The notes beneath the pieces are model-generated. The model saw only the letters and a list, made by a program, of their open reading frames with translations. It was not told the origin of the DNA and did no database searches. DNA of 43,965 bases from Catenibacillus scindens. Its GTDB lineage: Bacteria > Bacillota > Clostridia > Lachnospirales > Lachnospiraceae. The position numbers were made by a program, and so were the translations under genes. Below, in pieces: positions 23,536 through 32,733 of the stretch. Every line of letters starts with the position of its first letter. The stretch's first letter is position 1. The stretch is taken from NCBI RefSeq assembly GCF_014202115.1, contig NZ_JACHFW010000020.1, forward strand, positions 1-43,965. Reading direction: 5' to 3'.

Positions 23536-24441
23536 ATGAGAAACGAAAAAATTCCTTCTGAGTTTGATGGATTGAAACTGGAAGTCGCTATCGCAACTCC
23601 AGTGGAAATTCCTAAAGGAATCATTCAATTTTCCCACGGTATGGCTGAACATAAAGAAAGATATTTTGACTTTATGAATTATCTCACCAATCATGGATAT
23701 GTCTGCGTGATTCACGATCACCGTGGCCATGGAGAAAGTGTGGAAATGGAAGATGACTATGGATTCTTTTACACCGAGAATGAGCAGGCGATCATTGATG
23801 ATCTATATACTGTAACGAAGTATATTAAGAATGAGTACCCCGGCATTCCGTTATATCTGTTTAGTCATAGCATGGGAACTTTGGTTGCGCGCGGGTTCCT
23901 TAAGAGATACGACACTGAGATTGAGAAAATTGTACTATGCGGCCCACCGACATACAATGCCGCGGCAGGACTTGGTTTGTTTATGGCAAAACTTTCAAAG
24001 CCGTTTTTCAATGAAAAGGCTCCGAATAAGATGCTAAATGCAATGGCTTTTTCGGGCTTTAATTCTGGAAATACGATCCCGAATGGTTGGCTCTCCGAAA
24101 ACCAAACCAATGTCGTTCAATACAACAAAGACCCGAAGTGCGGCTTTACCTTTACAACAAATGGATTCATTAACCTTTTTAAACTACAAAAAGCAGCTTT
24201 CGATAAAAGTAATTGGCTAGTGAACAACCCACGTTTGCCAATACTTGTGATTGCTGGTGAGGAAGACCCAGTCATCCGATCCAGAAAGAAATTTGAGGAG
24301 CTTACAGATTTTTTAAAGGAGCTTGGTTATATAAATATCACAAGCAAGTTGTATAGTCATATGCGCCATGAGATACTCAATGAAACGAAAAGGATGGATA
24401 TATATGAGGATGTTGTGCAATTCATTGATGAATTCAGGTAG
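23536..24441 (+). CDS. Alpha/beta hydrolase (monoacylglycerol lipase/lysophospholipase type)
   Basis: A cytosolic serine hydrolase of 301 residues of the Hydrolase_4 class. Blocks are GIIQFSHGMAEHKERYFD (oxyanion site), VIHDHRGHGES, the nucleophile elbow FSHSMGTLVARGF, the acid GEEDPVIRS and the histidine YSHMRHEILNE. GAGGAGG precedes the ATG. It probably releases fatty acids from monoacylglycerols or lysolipids, which fits the oleate hydratase downstream. A perfect terminator follows. Confidence 0.9.
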   Translation: MRNEKIPSEFDGLKLEVAIATPVEIPKGIIQFSHGMAEHKERYFDFMNYLTNHGYVCVIHDHRGHGESVEMEDDYGFFYTENEQAIIDDLYTVTKYIKNEYPGIPLYLFSHSMGTLVARGFLKRYDTEIEKIVLCGPPTYNAAAGLGLFMAKLSKPFFNEKAPNKMLNAMAFSGFNSGNTIPNGWLSENQTNVVQYNKDPKCGFTFTTNGFINLFKLQKAAFDKSNWLVNNPRLPILVIAGEEDPVIRSRKKFEELTDFLKELGYINITSKLYSHMRHEILNETKRMDIYEDVVQFIDEFR

Positions 24442-24463
24442 ACATTCCCATATACACAGGTTT

Positions 24464-24489
24464 AAGCAGGATTTCGATCCTGCTTTTAT
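24464..24489 (+). terminator. Rho-independent terminator of the hydrolase gene
   Basis: AAGCAGGAT pairs perfectly with ATCCTGCTT around a TTCG tetraloop, followed by TT. Confidence 0.85.
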
Positions 24490-25078
24490 CGTTCTGGAAG
24501 TAAGTGATGATATAATGGTGGAAAATGTTGATAAACAGTGTATCCTTGTTCAGAAAGTAAATGCTCCGTATTCCTTGGAACAAGTGAGCATTGCTACAAA
24601 AGAATGTTTTGTACGTTCATTCAAAGAACAACTTCCTGTTTTCTTTCAGAGCGGTGCAATAGTGCCTTATAGCCGAATTAGGCAACAACGATATACAGAA
24701 GCATCATTTGCATTTCTTCCAATTGATATCATGAGTAATATTGATGGAACTATGGAATTGCCAGAAGGTCAGTGTGTTTGCACTTACCATACAGGTGATT
24801 ATTATTCTATTGGTTGTTCTTATGAGCGATTGTTAGCCTATTGTTCGGATAATAAACTGGACATTATTTCGGACTCTTTTGAGTTTGCTGTCAATGATTA
24901 TCTCTCTACAAAAGATGAGAATGAATATATTACGAAAATTATGTTCTATGTAAAAAAAGCTCAGGAGATCAATCAAATCCCAATTGAAATTTGTTTCAGC
25001 CTTTTCATTATTAGGATAAGACGGGAACGGCTTTCTATTTTTCATACTATTTTGAAAATGCTATGGAAATCATGTTAA
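24488..25078 (+). pseudogene. MerR-type regulator remnant: GyrI-like effector domain only
   Basis: This frame encodes an effector-binding domain like that of BmrR/BltR regulators (LVQKVNAPYSLEQ, AFLPIDIM, CTYHTGDYYSIGCSYERLLAYC, DSFEFAVNDYLSTKDENEYITKIMFYV). The N-terminal DNA-binding domain is missing: upstream is the hydrolase terminator and there is no ribosome site. The end also drifts out of family sequence. It is a broken gene with more A+T than its neighbours. Confidence 0.72.
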
Positions 25079-25260
25079 GAGAAGCGAAGAAATCAAATGA
25101 CATTCCTCGCATACATTACTATGTCAGTACAGTTGGGTTAAATGAAGCGACAATCAGAAAGTATATCCAAGGTCAGGAAAAGTACGATATCATGCAGGAT
25201 AAGTTAAGTGTGAAAGTGTATGAATCCCATTTTACAGGTGGCGGCGATTTTATTCAGAAA
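25063..25260 (+). mobile_element. IS200/IS605-type transposase (TnpA) C-terminal fragment
   Basis: The frame encodes about 65 residues matching the end of a Y1 transposase: IHYYVSTVGLNEATIRKYIQGQEKYDIM, including the YYVSTVG segment that bears the family's nucleophile tyrosine region. The N-terminal half with the HUH motif is absent, so it cannot move itself. It lies just upstream of a long dyad that may be its right end. Confidence 0.72.
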
Positions 25261-25277
25261 ATACAAACTAGGCACCA

Positions 25278-25370
25278 ATCCCCCTCGTGCCTAAAATTCT
25301 GTCAAAGATACCCTCAATGTCTGAAGTTCAGGCATCGAGGGTATCTTTGTCCGTAGGAAAGGTCGAAACT
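25278..25370 (+). repeat. Dyad repeat, copy B, possible IS200/IS605 right end
   Basis: GATACCCTC (25307-25315) pairs with GAGGGTATC (25337-25345), with an inner arm ATGTCTGAA/TTCAGGCAT and a single-base loop, giving a 39-base near-perfect hairpin. A partial copy of copy A (CCCTCGTGCCTAAAATTCTG) precedes it, and GTAGGAAAGGTCGAAAC follows. TATAAT at 25377-25382 may be the promoter of the next gene. Confidence 0.6.
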
Positions 25371-25440
25371 TCCCGATATAATGGGATCATAAATCAAGGA
25401 CGCCAAATAAAGACGCTCAAATAATAAGGAGGAAAAAAAT

Positions 25441-27219
25441 ATGTATTATTCCAGTGGTAACTATGAAGCCTTTGCCCGTCCTAGAAAGCCCGAAGGCGTA
25501 GAAAACAAATCCGCCCACATCATCGGCACCGGCCTTGCGGCTCTGACTGCCGCCTGCTATCTGGTTCGTGACGGACAGCTGCAGGGTCAGAACATCCACA
25601 TCTATGAGAAAGACCCCATTCCCGGCGGTGCATGCGATGGCTGGCAGTACCCCGATGTAGGCTATGTCATGCGGGGCGGACGGGAGATGGATAACCATTT
25701 CGAGGTCATGTGGGATTTGTTCCGCTCCATTCCGTCCATCGAGACGGAAGGGGTCAGTGTTCTGGACGAATACTACTGGCTGAATAAGAAAGACCCCAAC
25801 TACTCCCTCTGCCGGGCAACCGTCAACCAGGGTCAGGATGCCCACACCGACGGCAAGTTCGGTCTGTCCGACAAGGCTGCAATGGAGATCATGAAGCTGT
25901 TCTTCACCCCCGATGAAGACCTGTACGATAAGCGCATCACGGATTTCTTCGATGATGAGGTGCTGAACTCCAATTTCTGGCTCTACTGGCGCACCATGTT
26001 TGCCTTTGAGAACTGGCACAGCGCTTTGGAAATGAAGCTGTATCTCAAGCGCTATATCCACCATGTGGGCGGTCTGCCGGACTTCAAGGCTCTGCGGTTC
26101 ACCCGTTATAACCAGTACGAATCTATGATTCTGCCCATGGTCAAGTATCTGGAAGGCTTCGGTGTCCAGTTCCACTATAACACCAAGGTGGTCAATGTGG
26201 AGTTCGACATCCAGCCCGGTAAAAAGCAGGCAAAGCGTATTGAGCTGCTGTCTGAGGGCAAACATCAGTTTGTTGACCTGACGGAAAACGATCTGGTGTT
26301 CATTACCAACGGTGGCTGCGTGGAGAACGCCACCATGGGTTCCCAGAACACCGTGGCACCCTTCAACCCCGAAATCAAGCCCGGCGGCGGCTGGGATATG
26401 TGGCGCAGAATTGCTGCACAGGATCCTTCCTTCGGTCATCCCGACAAGTTCTGCCATGATCCTGAGCAGTCCAACTGGATGAGCGCCACCGTCACCACAC
26501 TGAATCAGAAGATCATTCCCTATATCAAGAATATCTGCAAGCGTGACCCCTTTACCGGCGGCGTGGTTACCGGCGGCATCGTGACCGTGAAGGATTCCGG
26601 CTGGCTCCTGAGCTGGACCATCAACCGTCAGCCCCAGTTCCGGAATCAGCCCAAGGATCAGTGCCTGGTGTGGGTTTACGGTCTGTTCTCCGACAAACCC
26701 GGCGACTTCGTGAAGAAGCCCATGCGGGAGTGCACCGGTAAGGAAATCTGTATGGAGTGGCTGTACCACATCGGCGTGCCGGTGGGGGAGATCGAGGAGC
26801 TGGCCGAGCACAGCGCCAACACTGTGCCGGTGATGATGCCCTATATTACCGCTTTCTTCATGCCCCGTGCCGCCGGTGACCGTCCTGATGTGGTGCCCGA
26901 GGGTGCTGTGAACTTTGCGTTCCTGGGTCAGTTTGCCGAAACCAAGCGGGATACCATCTTCACCACCGAGTATTCCATGCGTACCGGCATGGAGGCTGTC
27001 TACACCCTGCTGGACATCGACCGTGGTGTGCCCGAGGTCTGGGGCAGCGTCTACGACATCCGTGATCTGCTGAACGCCACCATCCAGCTTCGGGACGGCA
27101 AGCCCCTGACGGAAATGAACCTGGGTTTCAAGGAGAAAATGGTGGTCAAGAAGCTGCTGGAGAAGATCCGCGGAACAGATATCGAAAAGCTGCTGAAAGA
27201 ATATCATGTAATTGAGTGA
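25441..27219 (+). CDS. ohyA: Oleate hydratase (myosin-cross-reactive antigen family)
   Basis: FAD enzyme that adds water to the cis double bond of oleate and related acids to give 10-hydroxy acids. It has 592 residues, full length. FAD-binding is shown by IIGTGLAALTAACYLVRDG (about 27-45) and EKDPIPGGACDGW. The loop RGGREMDNHFE carries the glutamate at position 82 that is catalytic in this family. AAGGAGG precedes the ATG. It may detoxify dietary unsaturated fatty acids. A radical SAM gene follows in the same direction. Confidence 0.95.
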   Translation: MYYSSGNYEAFARPRKPEGVENKSAHIIGTGLAALTAACYLVRDGQLQGQNIHIYEKDPIPGGACDGWQYPDVGYVMRGGREMDNHFEVMWDLFRSIPSIETEGVSVLDEYYWLNKKDPNYSLCRATVNQGQDAHTDGKFGLSDKAAMEIMKLFFTPDEDLYDKRITDFFDDEVLNSNFWLYWRTMFAFENWHSALEMKLYLKRYIHHVGGLPDFKALRFTRYNQYESMILPMVKYLEGFGVQFHYNTKVVNVEFDIQPGKKQAKRIELLSEGKHQFVDLTENDLVFITNGGCVENATMGSQNTVAPFNPEIKPGGGWDMWRRIAAQDPSFGHPDKFCHDPEQSNWMSATVTTLNQKIIPYIKNICKRDPFTGGVVTGGIVTVKDSGWLLSWTINRQPQFRNQPKDQCLVWVYGLFSDKPGDFVKKPMRECTGKEICMEWLYHIGVPVGEIEELAEHSANTVPVMMPYITAFFMPRAAGDRPDVVPEGAVNFAFLGQFAETKRDTIFTTEYSMRTGMEAVYTLLDIDRGVPEVWGSVYDIRDLLNATIQLRDGKPLTEMNLGFKEKMVVKKLLEKIRGTDIEKLLKEYHVIE

Positions 27220-27234
27220 TAGAAGCTTCACTGC

Positions 27235-27260
27235 GGGGAGGCGTTGCCTCCCCCCTTATA
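27235..27260 (+). terminator. GC-rich hairpin between oleate hydratase and radical SAM genes
   Basis: GGGGAGGC (27235-27242) pairs with GCCTCCCC (27246-27253) around three bases, followed by CCTTATAT. With only 56 bases between genes it may attenuate rather than end the transcript. Confidence 0.65.
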
Positions 27261-27275
27261 TATGGAGAGATAAAG

Positions 27276-28646
27276 ATGTCATTTACAAATCAACTGAAAA
27301 AAGCAACTCTGCGCACTGCTTTTGGCTACTTGGAGAAAAATCCGGAAGAAAATGCTCTGAAACTGATGTCCTGGGTGGATAAGCTGGCTGGCGATGGCCC
27401 AGACAGTTTCCCAGTCCAGCGCGCGGCAGTTCGTCAAGTGCTGGAAGACCCGCAGAACAACATGTATCAGCTCGTTATGAACATCCTGAAGGAGACGGAT
27501 TCGGAGGTTCTAAAGGCCACCTTTGAAAATTTCTTCCTCAACGCGAATATCATCGGTTGGCCAAAGCAGGAGGAATACCGGAAGAAATATAACTGCAATA
27601 TTCCTTGGGCCATTCTGCTTGACCCTACCTCTGCCTGCAACCTGCACTGCACCGGCTGCTGGGCCGCGGAATACGGCAACAAGCTGAACCTGACCTTTGA
27701 CGAGATCGATTCCATTATCACCCAGGGCAAGGAAATGGGCGTATATATGTACATATATACCGGCGGTGAGCCTCTGGTTCGCAAAAAGGACCTGATCGCC
27801 CTGTGTGAAAAGCACAGCGACTGCCAGTTCCTTTCCTTCACCAACGCCACATTGATCGACGAAGCTTTTGCAAACGAGATGCTCCGGGTGAAGAATTTTA
27901 TCCCTGCCATCAGCGTGGAGGGCTTTGAGTCTGCCACCGATGGCCGCCGGGGCAACGGTACCTACCAGAAAGTGATTCAGGCAATGGCAATCCTGAAGGA
28001 GAAGCATCTGCCCTTCGGCCTGTCCTGCTGCTACACCAGCCAGAATCTGGATTCTATCAGCTCCTATGAATTTATTGATCAGATGATTCAGTGGGGTGCT
28101 CGGTTTGTCTGGTACTTCCACTACATGCCCGTGGGCAATGACGCAGTGCCGGAACTGCTGCCCAATCCTGAGCAGCGGGAATTCATGTATCACCGGATCC
28201 GGGACATCCGGGCTACCAAGCCGATCTTCGCCATGGACTTCCAGAACGATGGCGAGTATGTAGGCGGCTGCATTGCCGGTGGACGGCGGTATCTGCATAT
28301 CAACGCCAACGGTGACTGTGATCCCTGCGTGTTTATCCACTATTCCAATGCCAATATCCGGGACATGAGCCTGCTGGATGTGCTGCGCAGCCCCATTTTC
28401 ATGGCCTATCACGATGGGCAGCCCTTTAACGATAACCATCTGCGTCCCTGCCCCATGCTGGAGAATCCGGAAAAGCTGCGGGAAATTGTGAAAGCTACCG
28501 GCGCTCATTCCACAGACCTGCAATCCCCGGAAACGGTGGATCACCTGTGCGATAAATGCGAGGCTTACGCAAAGAACTGGACCCCCACCGCCACCGAGTT
28601 GTGGAGCTGCAGCTGTGCGAAGAAAAAGGGAGAAGCGGCAAAATGA
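27276..28646 (+). CDS. Radical SAM/SPASM enzyme
   Basis: A protein of 456 residues. An N-terminal helical segment of about 100 residues is followed by the radical SAM core with CNLHCTGC (C121, C125, C128; C-x3-C-x2-C) and TGGEPLVRK. The C-terminus has a SPASM-like cysteine set (GGCIAGG, GDCDPC, CPM, CDKCEAY) for extra iron-sulfur clusters. GGAGA precedes the ATG at 27276. Its stop overlaps the start of a metK remnant. Context beside oleate hydratase suggests lipid or peptide modification, but I do not recognise the exact family. Confidence 0.88.
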   Translation: MSFTNQLKKATLRTAFGYLEKNPEENALKLMSWVDKLAGDGPDSFPVQRAAVRQVLEDPQNNMYQLVMNILKETDSEVLKATFENFFLNANIIGWPKQEEYRKKYNCNIPWAILLDPTSACNLHCTGCWAAEYGNKLNLTFDEIDSIITQGKEMGVYMYIYTGGEPLVRKKDLIALCEKHSDCQFLSFTNATLIDEAFANEMLRVKNFIPAISVEGFESATDGRRGNGTYQKVIQAMAILKEKHLPFGLSCCYTSQNLDSISSYEFIDQMIQWGARFVWYFHYMPVGNDAVPELLPNPEQREFMYHRIRDIRATKPIFAMDFQNDGEYVGGCIAGGRRYLHINANGDCDPCVFIHYSNANIRDMSLLDVLRSPIFMAYHDGQPFNDNHLRPCPMLENPEKLREIVKATGAHSTDLQSPETVDHLCDKCEAYAKNWTPTATELWSCSCAKKKGEAAK

Positions 28647-29100
28647 CAACCTTCTTTACCTCTGAAAGCGTCACAGCGGGACACCCGGATAAGGTATGTG
28701 ACCAGATCGCCGATGCCATTTTGGATGCCCTTTTGGAAAACGATCCCCATTCCCATGTAGCCTGCGAAGTAACTGCCATTCCCAACGGGATCCACATTTT
28801 CGGCGAGATCACCTCGGCTGCCCGTGTGGACTATGCCGCTATTGCCCGGCAGGTGGTTCGGGATATCGGGTATGTGAAGCACGGCTAGACACCTTTGGTA
28901 CGGGAAAGCTCCCGGCAGACCGGATCCGGGAACTGATTCTTAAAACGGTTGACCTGCGCCCCTCTGCTATCATAGACCGCCTTTCCCTGCGAACACCGTT
29001 TTACAGACACACTGCAAGCTATGGTCACTTTGGCTCAAATACTGCGGAATTACCTTGGGAACAGACAAACTTGCCGCAGCTTTGGCAGGATATCATCTGA
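28643..29100 (+). pseudogene. metK: S-adenosylmethionine synthetase, internally deleted
   Basis: 28643-28888 encodes the start of MetK ([26 protein letters not shown], then [20 protein letters not shown]) and stops after IGYVKHG. In another frame, 28888-29100 encodes its end (DTFGTGKLPADRIRELI, VDLRPSAIIDRLSLRTPFYRHTASYGHFG). Together these are about 150 of the usual 390-400 residues, so the ATP and methionine sites are mostly lost. It begins with ATGA overlapping the radical SAM gene, suggesting it once supplied SAM for that enzyme. Confidence 0.88.
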
Positions 29101-29120
29101 TTTCGTGATAGAAGATCCTA

Positions 29121-29170
29121 ATAGCCGGATTGCCCCAAGGGTTTCATTGGGCAGTCCGGCTATCTGTGTT
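29121..29170 (+). terminator. Long hairpin terminator after the metK remnant
   Basis: ATAGCCGGATTGCCCCAA pairs with TTGGGCAGTCCGGCTAT with one mismatch and one bulged base, a stem of about 17 bases, followed by CTGTGTT. Confidence 0.75.
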
Positions 29171-29243
29171 ATGGAGGGGTCAAAGTCCTGTCGGTTTAAA
29201 ATGAAAAGGGGGACTTATTCTGGACTTTGAAAGAATCCTGCAA

Positions 29244-29894
29244 ATGACGACAAGTGAGCGTAATCTGGCGCTCTTACAGGACGAGGCTTTCGTGGATGAT
29301 GTGACAGAGTTTCTCGCAATCCGTCAGTTGTACAATGCTGCAATTAAGCAAGTAAGGACCAAACTTGAGATTCTTAATGATGGATTCCAAGTAGAGCACT
29401 GCCACAATCCTATCCACCATATTGAATGTAGGCTGAAGTCTCCAGGAAGTATGCTCGAAAAGCTCAGACGAAAAGGATACCCCATAGAAATGCAATCCCT
29501 TCGTGAGGGTATTCTTGATATTGCTGGAGTTCGGGTCGTGTGCAATTACCTAAATGATGTAAATCTAGTCGCTGACCTGCTCCTTTCTCAAGATGACATT
29601 CGTTTGCTTAAGAAAAAGGACTTTATTTCTAATCCAAAGCCAAACGGATACCGGAGTCTCCACCTAATTGTTTCAGTTCCCATTTTCTTGGCGGGGACAA
29701 CAGAACACATTCCTGTTGAGATCCAAATACGGACAATTGCTATGGACTATTGGGCGAGTTTAGAGCATCACCTAAAATACAAGACTGAAAACGATGTGTC
29801 AGATTCCCTTAAATGTCGTCTGAAACATGATGCAGATTTGCTGTCTGCAATTGATGCCGATCTGCAAGATATTTTTTGTCAAATGAATGCTTAG
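29244..29894 (+). CDS. Small alarmone synthetase (RelA/SpoT-type, GTP pyrophosphokinase)
   Basis: A single-domain (p)ppGpp synthetase of 216 residues with no hydrolase, TGS or ACT domain. Motifs are RLKSPGSMLEKLRRKGYP, DIAGVRVVCNY, NPKPNGYRSLHLIV and EIQIRTIAMDYWASLEHHLKYK, all typical of the synthetase active site. The ATG at 29244 lacks a good ribosome site. An in-frame CTG at 29220, 8 bases after AGGGGG, would add DFERILQ and may be the real start. It is more A+T-rich than its neighbours. The role is stress signalling in the cytosol. Confidence 0.88.
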   Translation: MTTSERNLALLQDEAFVDDVTEFLAIRQLYNAAIKQVRTKLEILNDGFQVEHCHNPIHHIECRLKSPGSMLEKLRRKGYPIEMQSLREGILDIAGVRVVCNYLNDVNLVADLLLSQDDIRLLKKKDFISNPKPNGYRSLHLIVSVPIFLAGTTEHIPVEIQIRTIAMDYWASLEHHLKYKTENDVSDSLKCRLKHDADLLSAIDADLQDIFCQMNA

Positions 29895-30063
29895 TCTGCT
29901 CTACATTCAGATTGGCAGTATAGACGGAAGAGTTGGCTGATATGTCAGCTCATGTAGTAAATTACGATGCGAAATCACACTTTTTATATATAAAAAGATT
30001 GTCTATGAGGTACGTGACCTTCACGCAACCATGAGAATATTGACAACCCAAGGAGGTATTTTT

Positions 30064-30672
30064 GTGTATCTGAACAATCGGATTAAAGCTGCAAAAATTG
30101 GCTATATCATGATTTCCATTCTACTTTGTGTATTGGGGATTGTACTGATTGCTGTGCCTGATTTCTCGGTGACGCTGCTATGCAGGCTCGGCGGAGGAAT
30201 CATGGTTCTATTCGGCCTGGTAAAGATCGTCGGCTATTGTTCCAAAGACTTATACAGGCTGGCATTTCAATTTGATCTGGCCTTTGGCATTCTGCTCGTG
30301 GCACTTGGCGTCATTCTGATCATCCGTACAGATGCAATGGTTAATCTTATCTGCATTGTTATGGGCATCTGTGTTCTGGCAGACGCGCTCCTCAAAATAC
30401 AGATTTCCATTGATTCCAAAGCCTTTGGCATTCCAAAGTGGTGGCTGATTCTCGCTGTGGCAATTCTGACAGGGGCTGCCGGTTTCCTGCTGGTCTTACG
30501 CCCATCGGAAAGCGCCCAGGTCGTGATGATCTTGCTGGGGGTGACGCTCATAACCGAAGGTGTGCTAAATCTGATCACCATTCTGACCGCCGTTAAGATC
30601 ATTCGTCACCAGCTGCCGGAGGTCATCGATGCCGAATATTGCCAGATAGACCCTAACAGAGAGGATATGTAA
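30064..30672 (+). CDS. HdeD/DUF308-family membrane protein
   Basis: Integral membrane protein of 202 residues with six predicted helices in three repeated pairs; the repeats GGGIMVLFGLVKI and IVMGICVLADALLKI are characteristic of DUF308. It starts with GTG at 30064, 7 bases after GGAGG. It lies 6 bases before an MMPL transporter gene, so the two are probably one operon. HdeD proteins are linked to acid resistance in enterobacteria; the role in Clostridia is not established. Confidence 0.85.
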   Translation: MYLNNRIKAAKIGYIMISILLCVLGIVLIAVPDFSVTLLCRLGGGIMVLFGLVKIVGYCSKDLYRLAFQFDLAFGILLVALGVILIIRTDAMVNLICIVMGICVLADALLKIQISIDSKAFGIPKWWLILAVAILTGAAGFLLVLRPSESAQVVMILLGVTLITEGVLNLITILTAVKIIRHQLPEVIDAEYCQIDPNREDM

Positions 30673-30678
30673 TCATCT

Positions 30679-32607
30679 ATGTGTTTTTCAAAGGCGGTTG
30701 TAAAATACCGCATACCGATCTTAATTCTAACCGTTTTGCTGATGATTCCGGCAGTGATTGGCATTGCAAATACCAGAATCAATTATGACATGCTGAATTA
30801 CTTGCCGGAGGATATGGGTACCATCATCGGGCAGAATGAACTCATGGAGGATTTTGGGAAGGGCGCTTTTTCCTTCATTATCGTGGAGGATATGCCGAAC
30901 AAGGATGTAGCTGCTCTGAAGGCAAAAATTGAGCAGGTCGATCATGTGGATACCGTGATCTGGTATGACACCCTGTTTGACCTTTCCGTCCCCATGGAGC
31001 TGCTGCCGGATAAAATCTACACGGAATTCAATACCGACCATTCCACAATGATGGCCGTGTTCTTTGACAGCTCCACCTCCGCGGATATTACCATGGATGC
31101 GATCCGGGAGATCCGCGCCCTCTGCGGAAAGCAGTGCTATGTTTCCGGAATGTCTGCGCTGGTCACCGATCTGAAGGACCTCTGCGAACAGGAAGAGCCG
31201 ATCTATGTGGGCATTGCCGTGGCTCTGGCCTGCGGGGCTATGCTGCTGTTCCTGGATAGCTGGCTGGTGCCCTTTGTGTTCTTAGCTTCCATTGGTATGA
31301 TGATCCTTCTGAATCTTGGATCCAATATTTTTATGGGCGAGATTTCCTATATTACCAGGGCCCTGTCCGCTGTTTTGCAGTTGGCCGTCACTATGGACTA
31401 CTCCATCTTCCTATGGGAGAGTTACAACGAGCAGCGGGTAAATTACAGCGATAACAAGGAAGCCATGGCAGTGGCTATCCAGAAAATGCTGACCAGCGTA
31501 GTTGGCAGTTCCATTACCACTGTGGCAGGATTTATTTCCCTGTGCTTCATGTCCTTTACCATGGGCCGGGATTTGGGCATTGTCATGGCAAAGGGCGTCC
31601 TGCTGGGCGTCATTGGCTGTGTGACTGTTCTGCCGGCCCTGATCCTGATTCTGGATAAGCCCTTACAGAAAACAAAGCACAAGGCATTGATTCCCAACAT
31701 GGGCAAATTCGCAAAAGGCATTGTCAAGGTGTTTCCCGTGATTCTGGTCATCTTCGCTTTGCTGGTTCCGCCTGCCTATTACGGATACAGCAAAACCAAC
31801 GATGAAGTTTATTACGATATGGGCCAGTGCCTGCCCGAAGATATGGAATATGTCATCGCCAACAGTAAGCTTGCGGAGGATTTCAACATCGCCTCTACCC
31901 ACATGCTGCTGATTGACACGGATGTTCCCACGAAGAATGTCCGCAAGATGATCGGCGAGATGGAACAGGTGGACGGTGTCAAATATGTTCTGGGTTTGGA
32001 GTCAGTGGTCGGCTCCCGTGTGCCGGAGGAAATCCTGCCGAATTCCGTTGTGGAGATTTTGAAAAGCGACAAATGGGAACTGATGCTCATCAACTCGGAA
32101 TATAAAGTTGCCAGTGACGAAGTAAACGAGCAGATTACACAGCTGAACGCCATTCTCAAGAGATATGACGAGGGCGGTATGCTGATTGGAGAAGCTCCGT
32201 GTATGAAAGACATGATCGAAACCACTGCCCATGACTTTAAGGTTGTCAACGCGGTATCGATTCTTGCCATCTTCCTCATTATTGCCCTGGTGGAAAAGAG
32301 CGTCTTCCTTCCGTTTATTCTGATTGCGGTCATTGAGTTTGCTATCTTTATCAACCTGGGATTGCCCCATTATTTAGGACAGAGTCTGCCGTTCATCGCG
32401 CCGATCTGTATCAGCACCATCCAGCTTGGCGCGACCGTGGATTACGCAATCCTGACGACCACCCGCTATAAAGCCGAGCGAGTCGCTGGCGCGCAGAAGA
32501 AACAGGCCGTGTGGACGGCGCTTACCGCGTCCATTCCGTCCATCATTATATCCGGCATGGGCCTGTTTGCTGCGACCTTTGGTGTCGCACTTTACATTGC
32601 CAGATAA
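30679..32607 (+). CDS. MMPL/RND-superfamily transporter, C-terminus truncated
   Basis: A membrane transporter of 642 residues with two repeats. Each has a first helix, an outside domain (residues about 35-170 and 375-520) and a helix bundle. Motifs are LQLAVTMDYSIFLWESYNEQ and, in the second half, TIQLGATVDYAILTTTRYK. Full members end with two more helices after GMGLFAATFGVALY, but this copy stops there with IAR, so about 60 residues appear missing. Function may be impaired. Its natural cargo would be lipids or drugs. Confidence 0.82.
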   Translation: MCFSKAVVKYRIPILILTVLLMIPAVIGIANTRINYDMLNYLPEDMGTIIGQNELMEDFGKGAFSFIIVEDMPNKDVAALKAKIEQVDHVDTVIWYDTLFDLSVPMELLPDKIYTEFNTDHSTMMAVFFDSSTSADITMDAIREIRALCGKQCYVSGMSALVTDLKDLCEQEEPIYVGIAVALACGAMLLFLDSWLVPFVFLASIGMMILLNLGSNIFMGEISYITRALSAVLQLAVTMDYSIFLWESYNEQRVNYSDNKEAMAVAIQKMLTSVVGSSITTVAGFISLCFMSFTMGRDLGIVMAKGVLLGVIGCVTVLPALILILDKPLQKTKHKALIPNMGKFAKGIVKVFPVILVIFALLVPPAYYGYSKTNDEVYYDMGQCLPEDMEYVIANSKLAEDFNIASTHMLLIDTDVPTKNVRKMIGEMEQVDGVKYVLGLESVVGSRVPEEILPNSVVEILKSDKWELMLINSEYKVASDEVNEQITQLNAILKRYDEGGMLIGEAPCMKDMIETTAHDFKVVNAVSILAIFLIIALVEKSVFLPFILIAVIEFAIFINLGLPHYLGQSLPFIAPICISTIQLGATVDYAILTTTRYKAERVAGAQKKQAVWTALTASIPSIIISGMGLFAATFGVALYIAR

Positions 32608-32733
32608 AAGAAGCGAAACTATTCCTTTTATACGGAGTATCACTTCCGAAAGGAATATATGAGTGTTGGAAATTTCTTTCTGAAACACTCCTACCAAAGG
32701 CTTTTTATCATAAAGAGAAAGGAACACTCCCCT

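Noticed and set aside
25417-27231. A 604-codon open frame on the minus strand
   Set aside because: It is exactly antisense to oleate hydratase, has no family features and reflects codon bias of the real gene.
29021-29230. A 69-codon plus-strand frame after the metK remnant
   Set aside because: It overlaps the MetK C-terminal frame and a long terminator hairpin.
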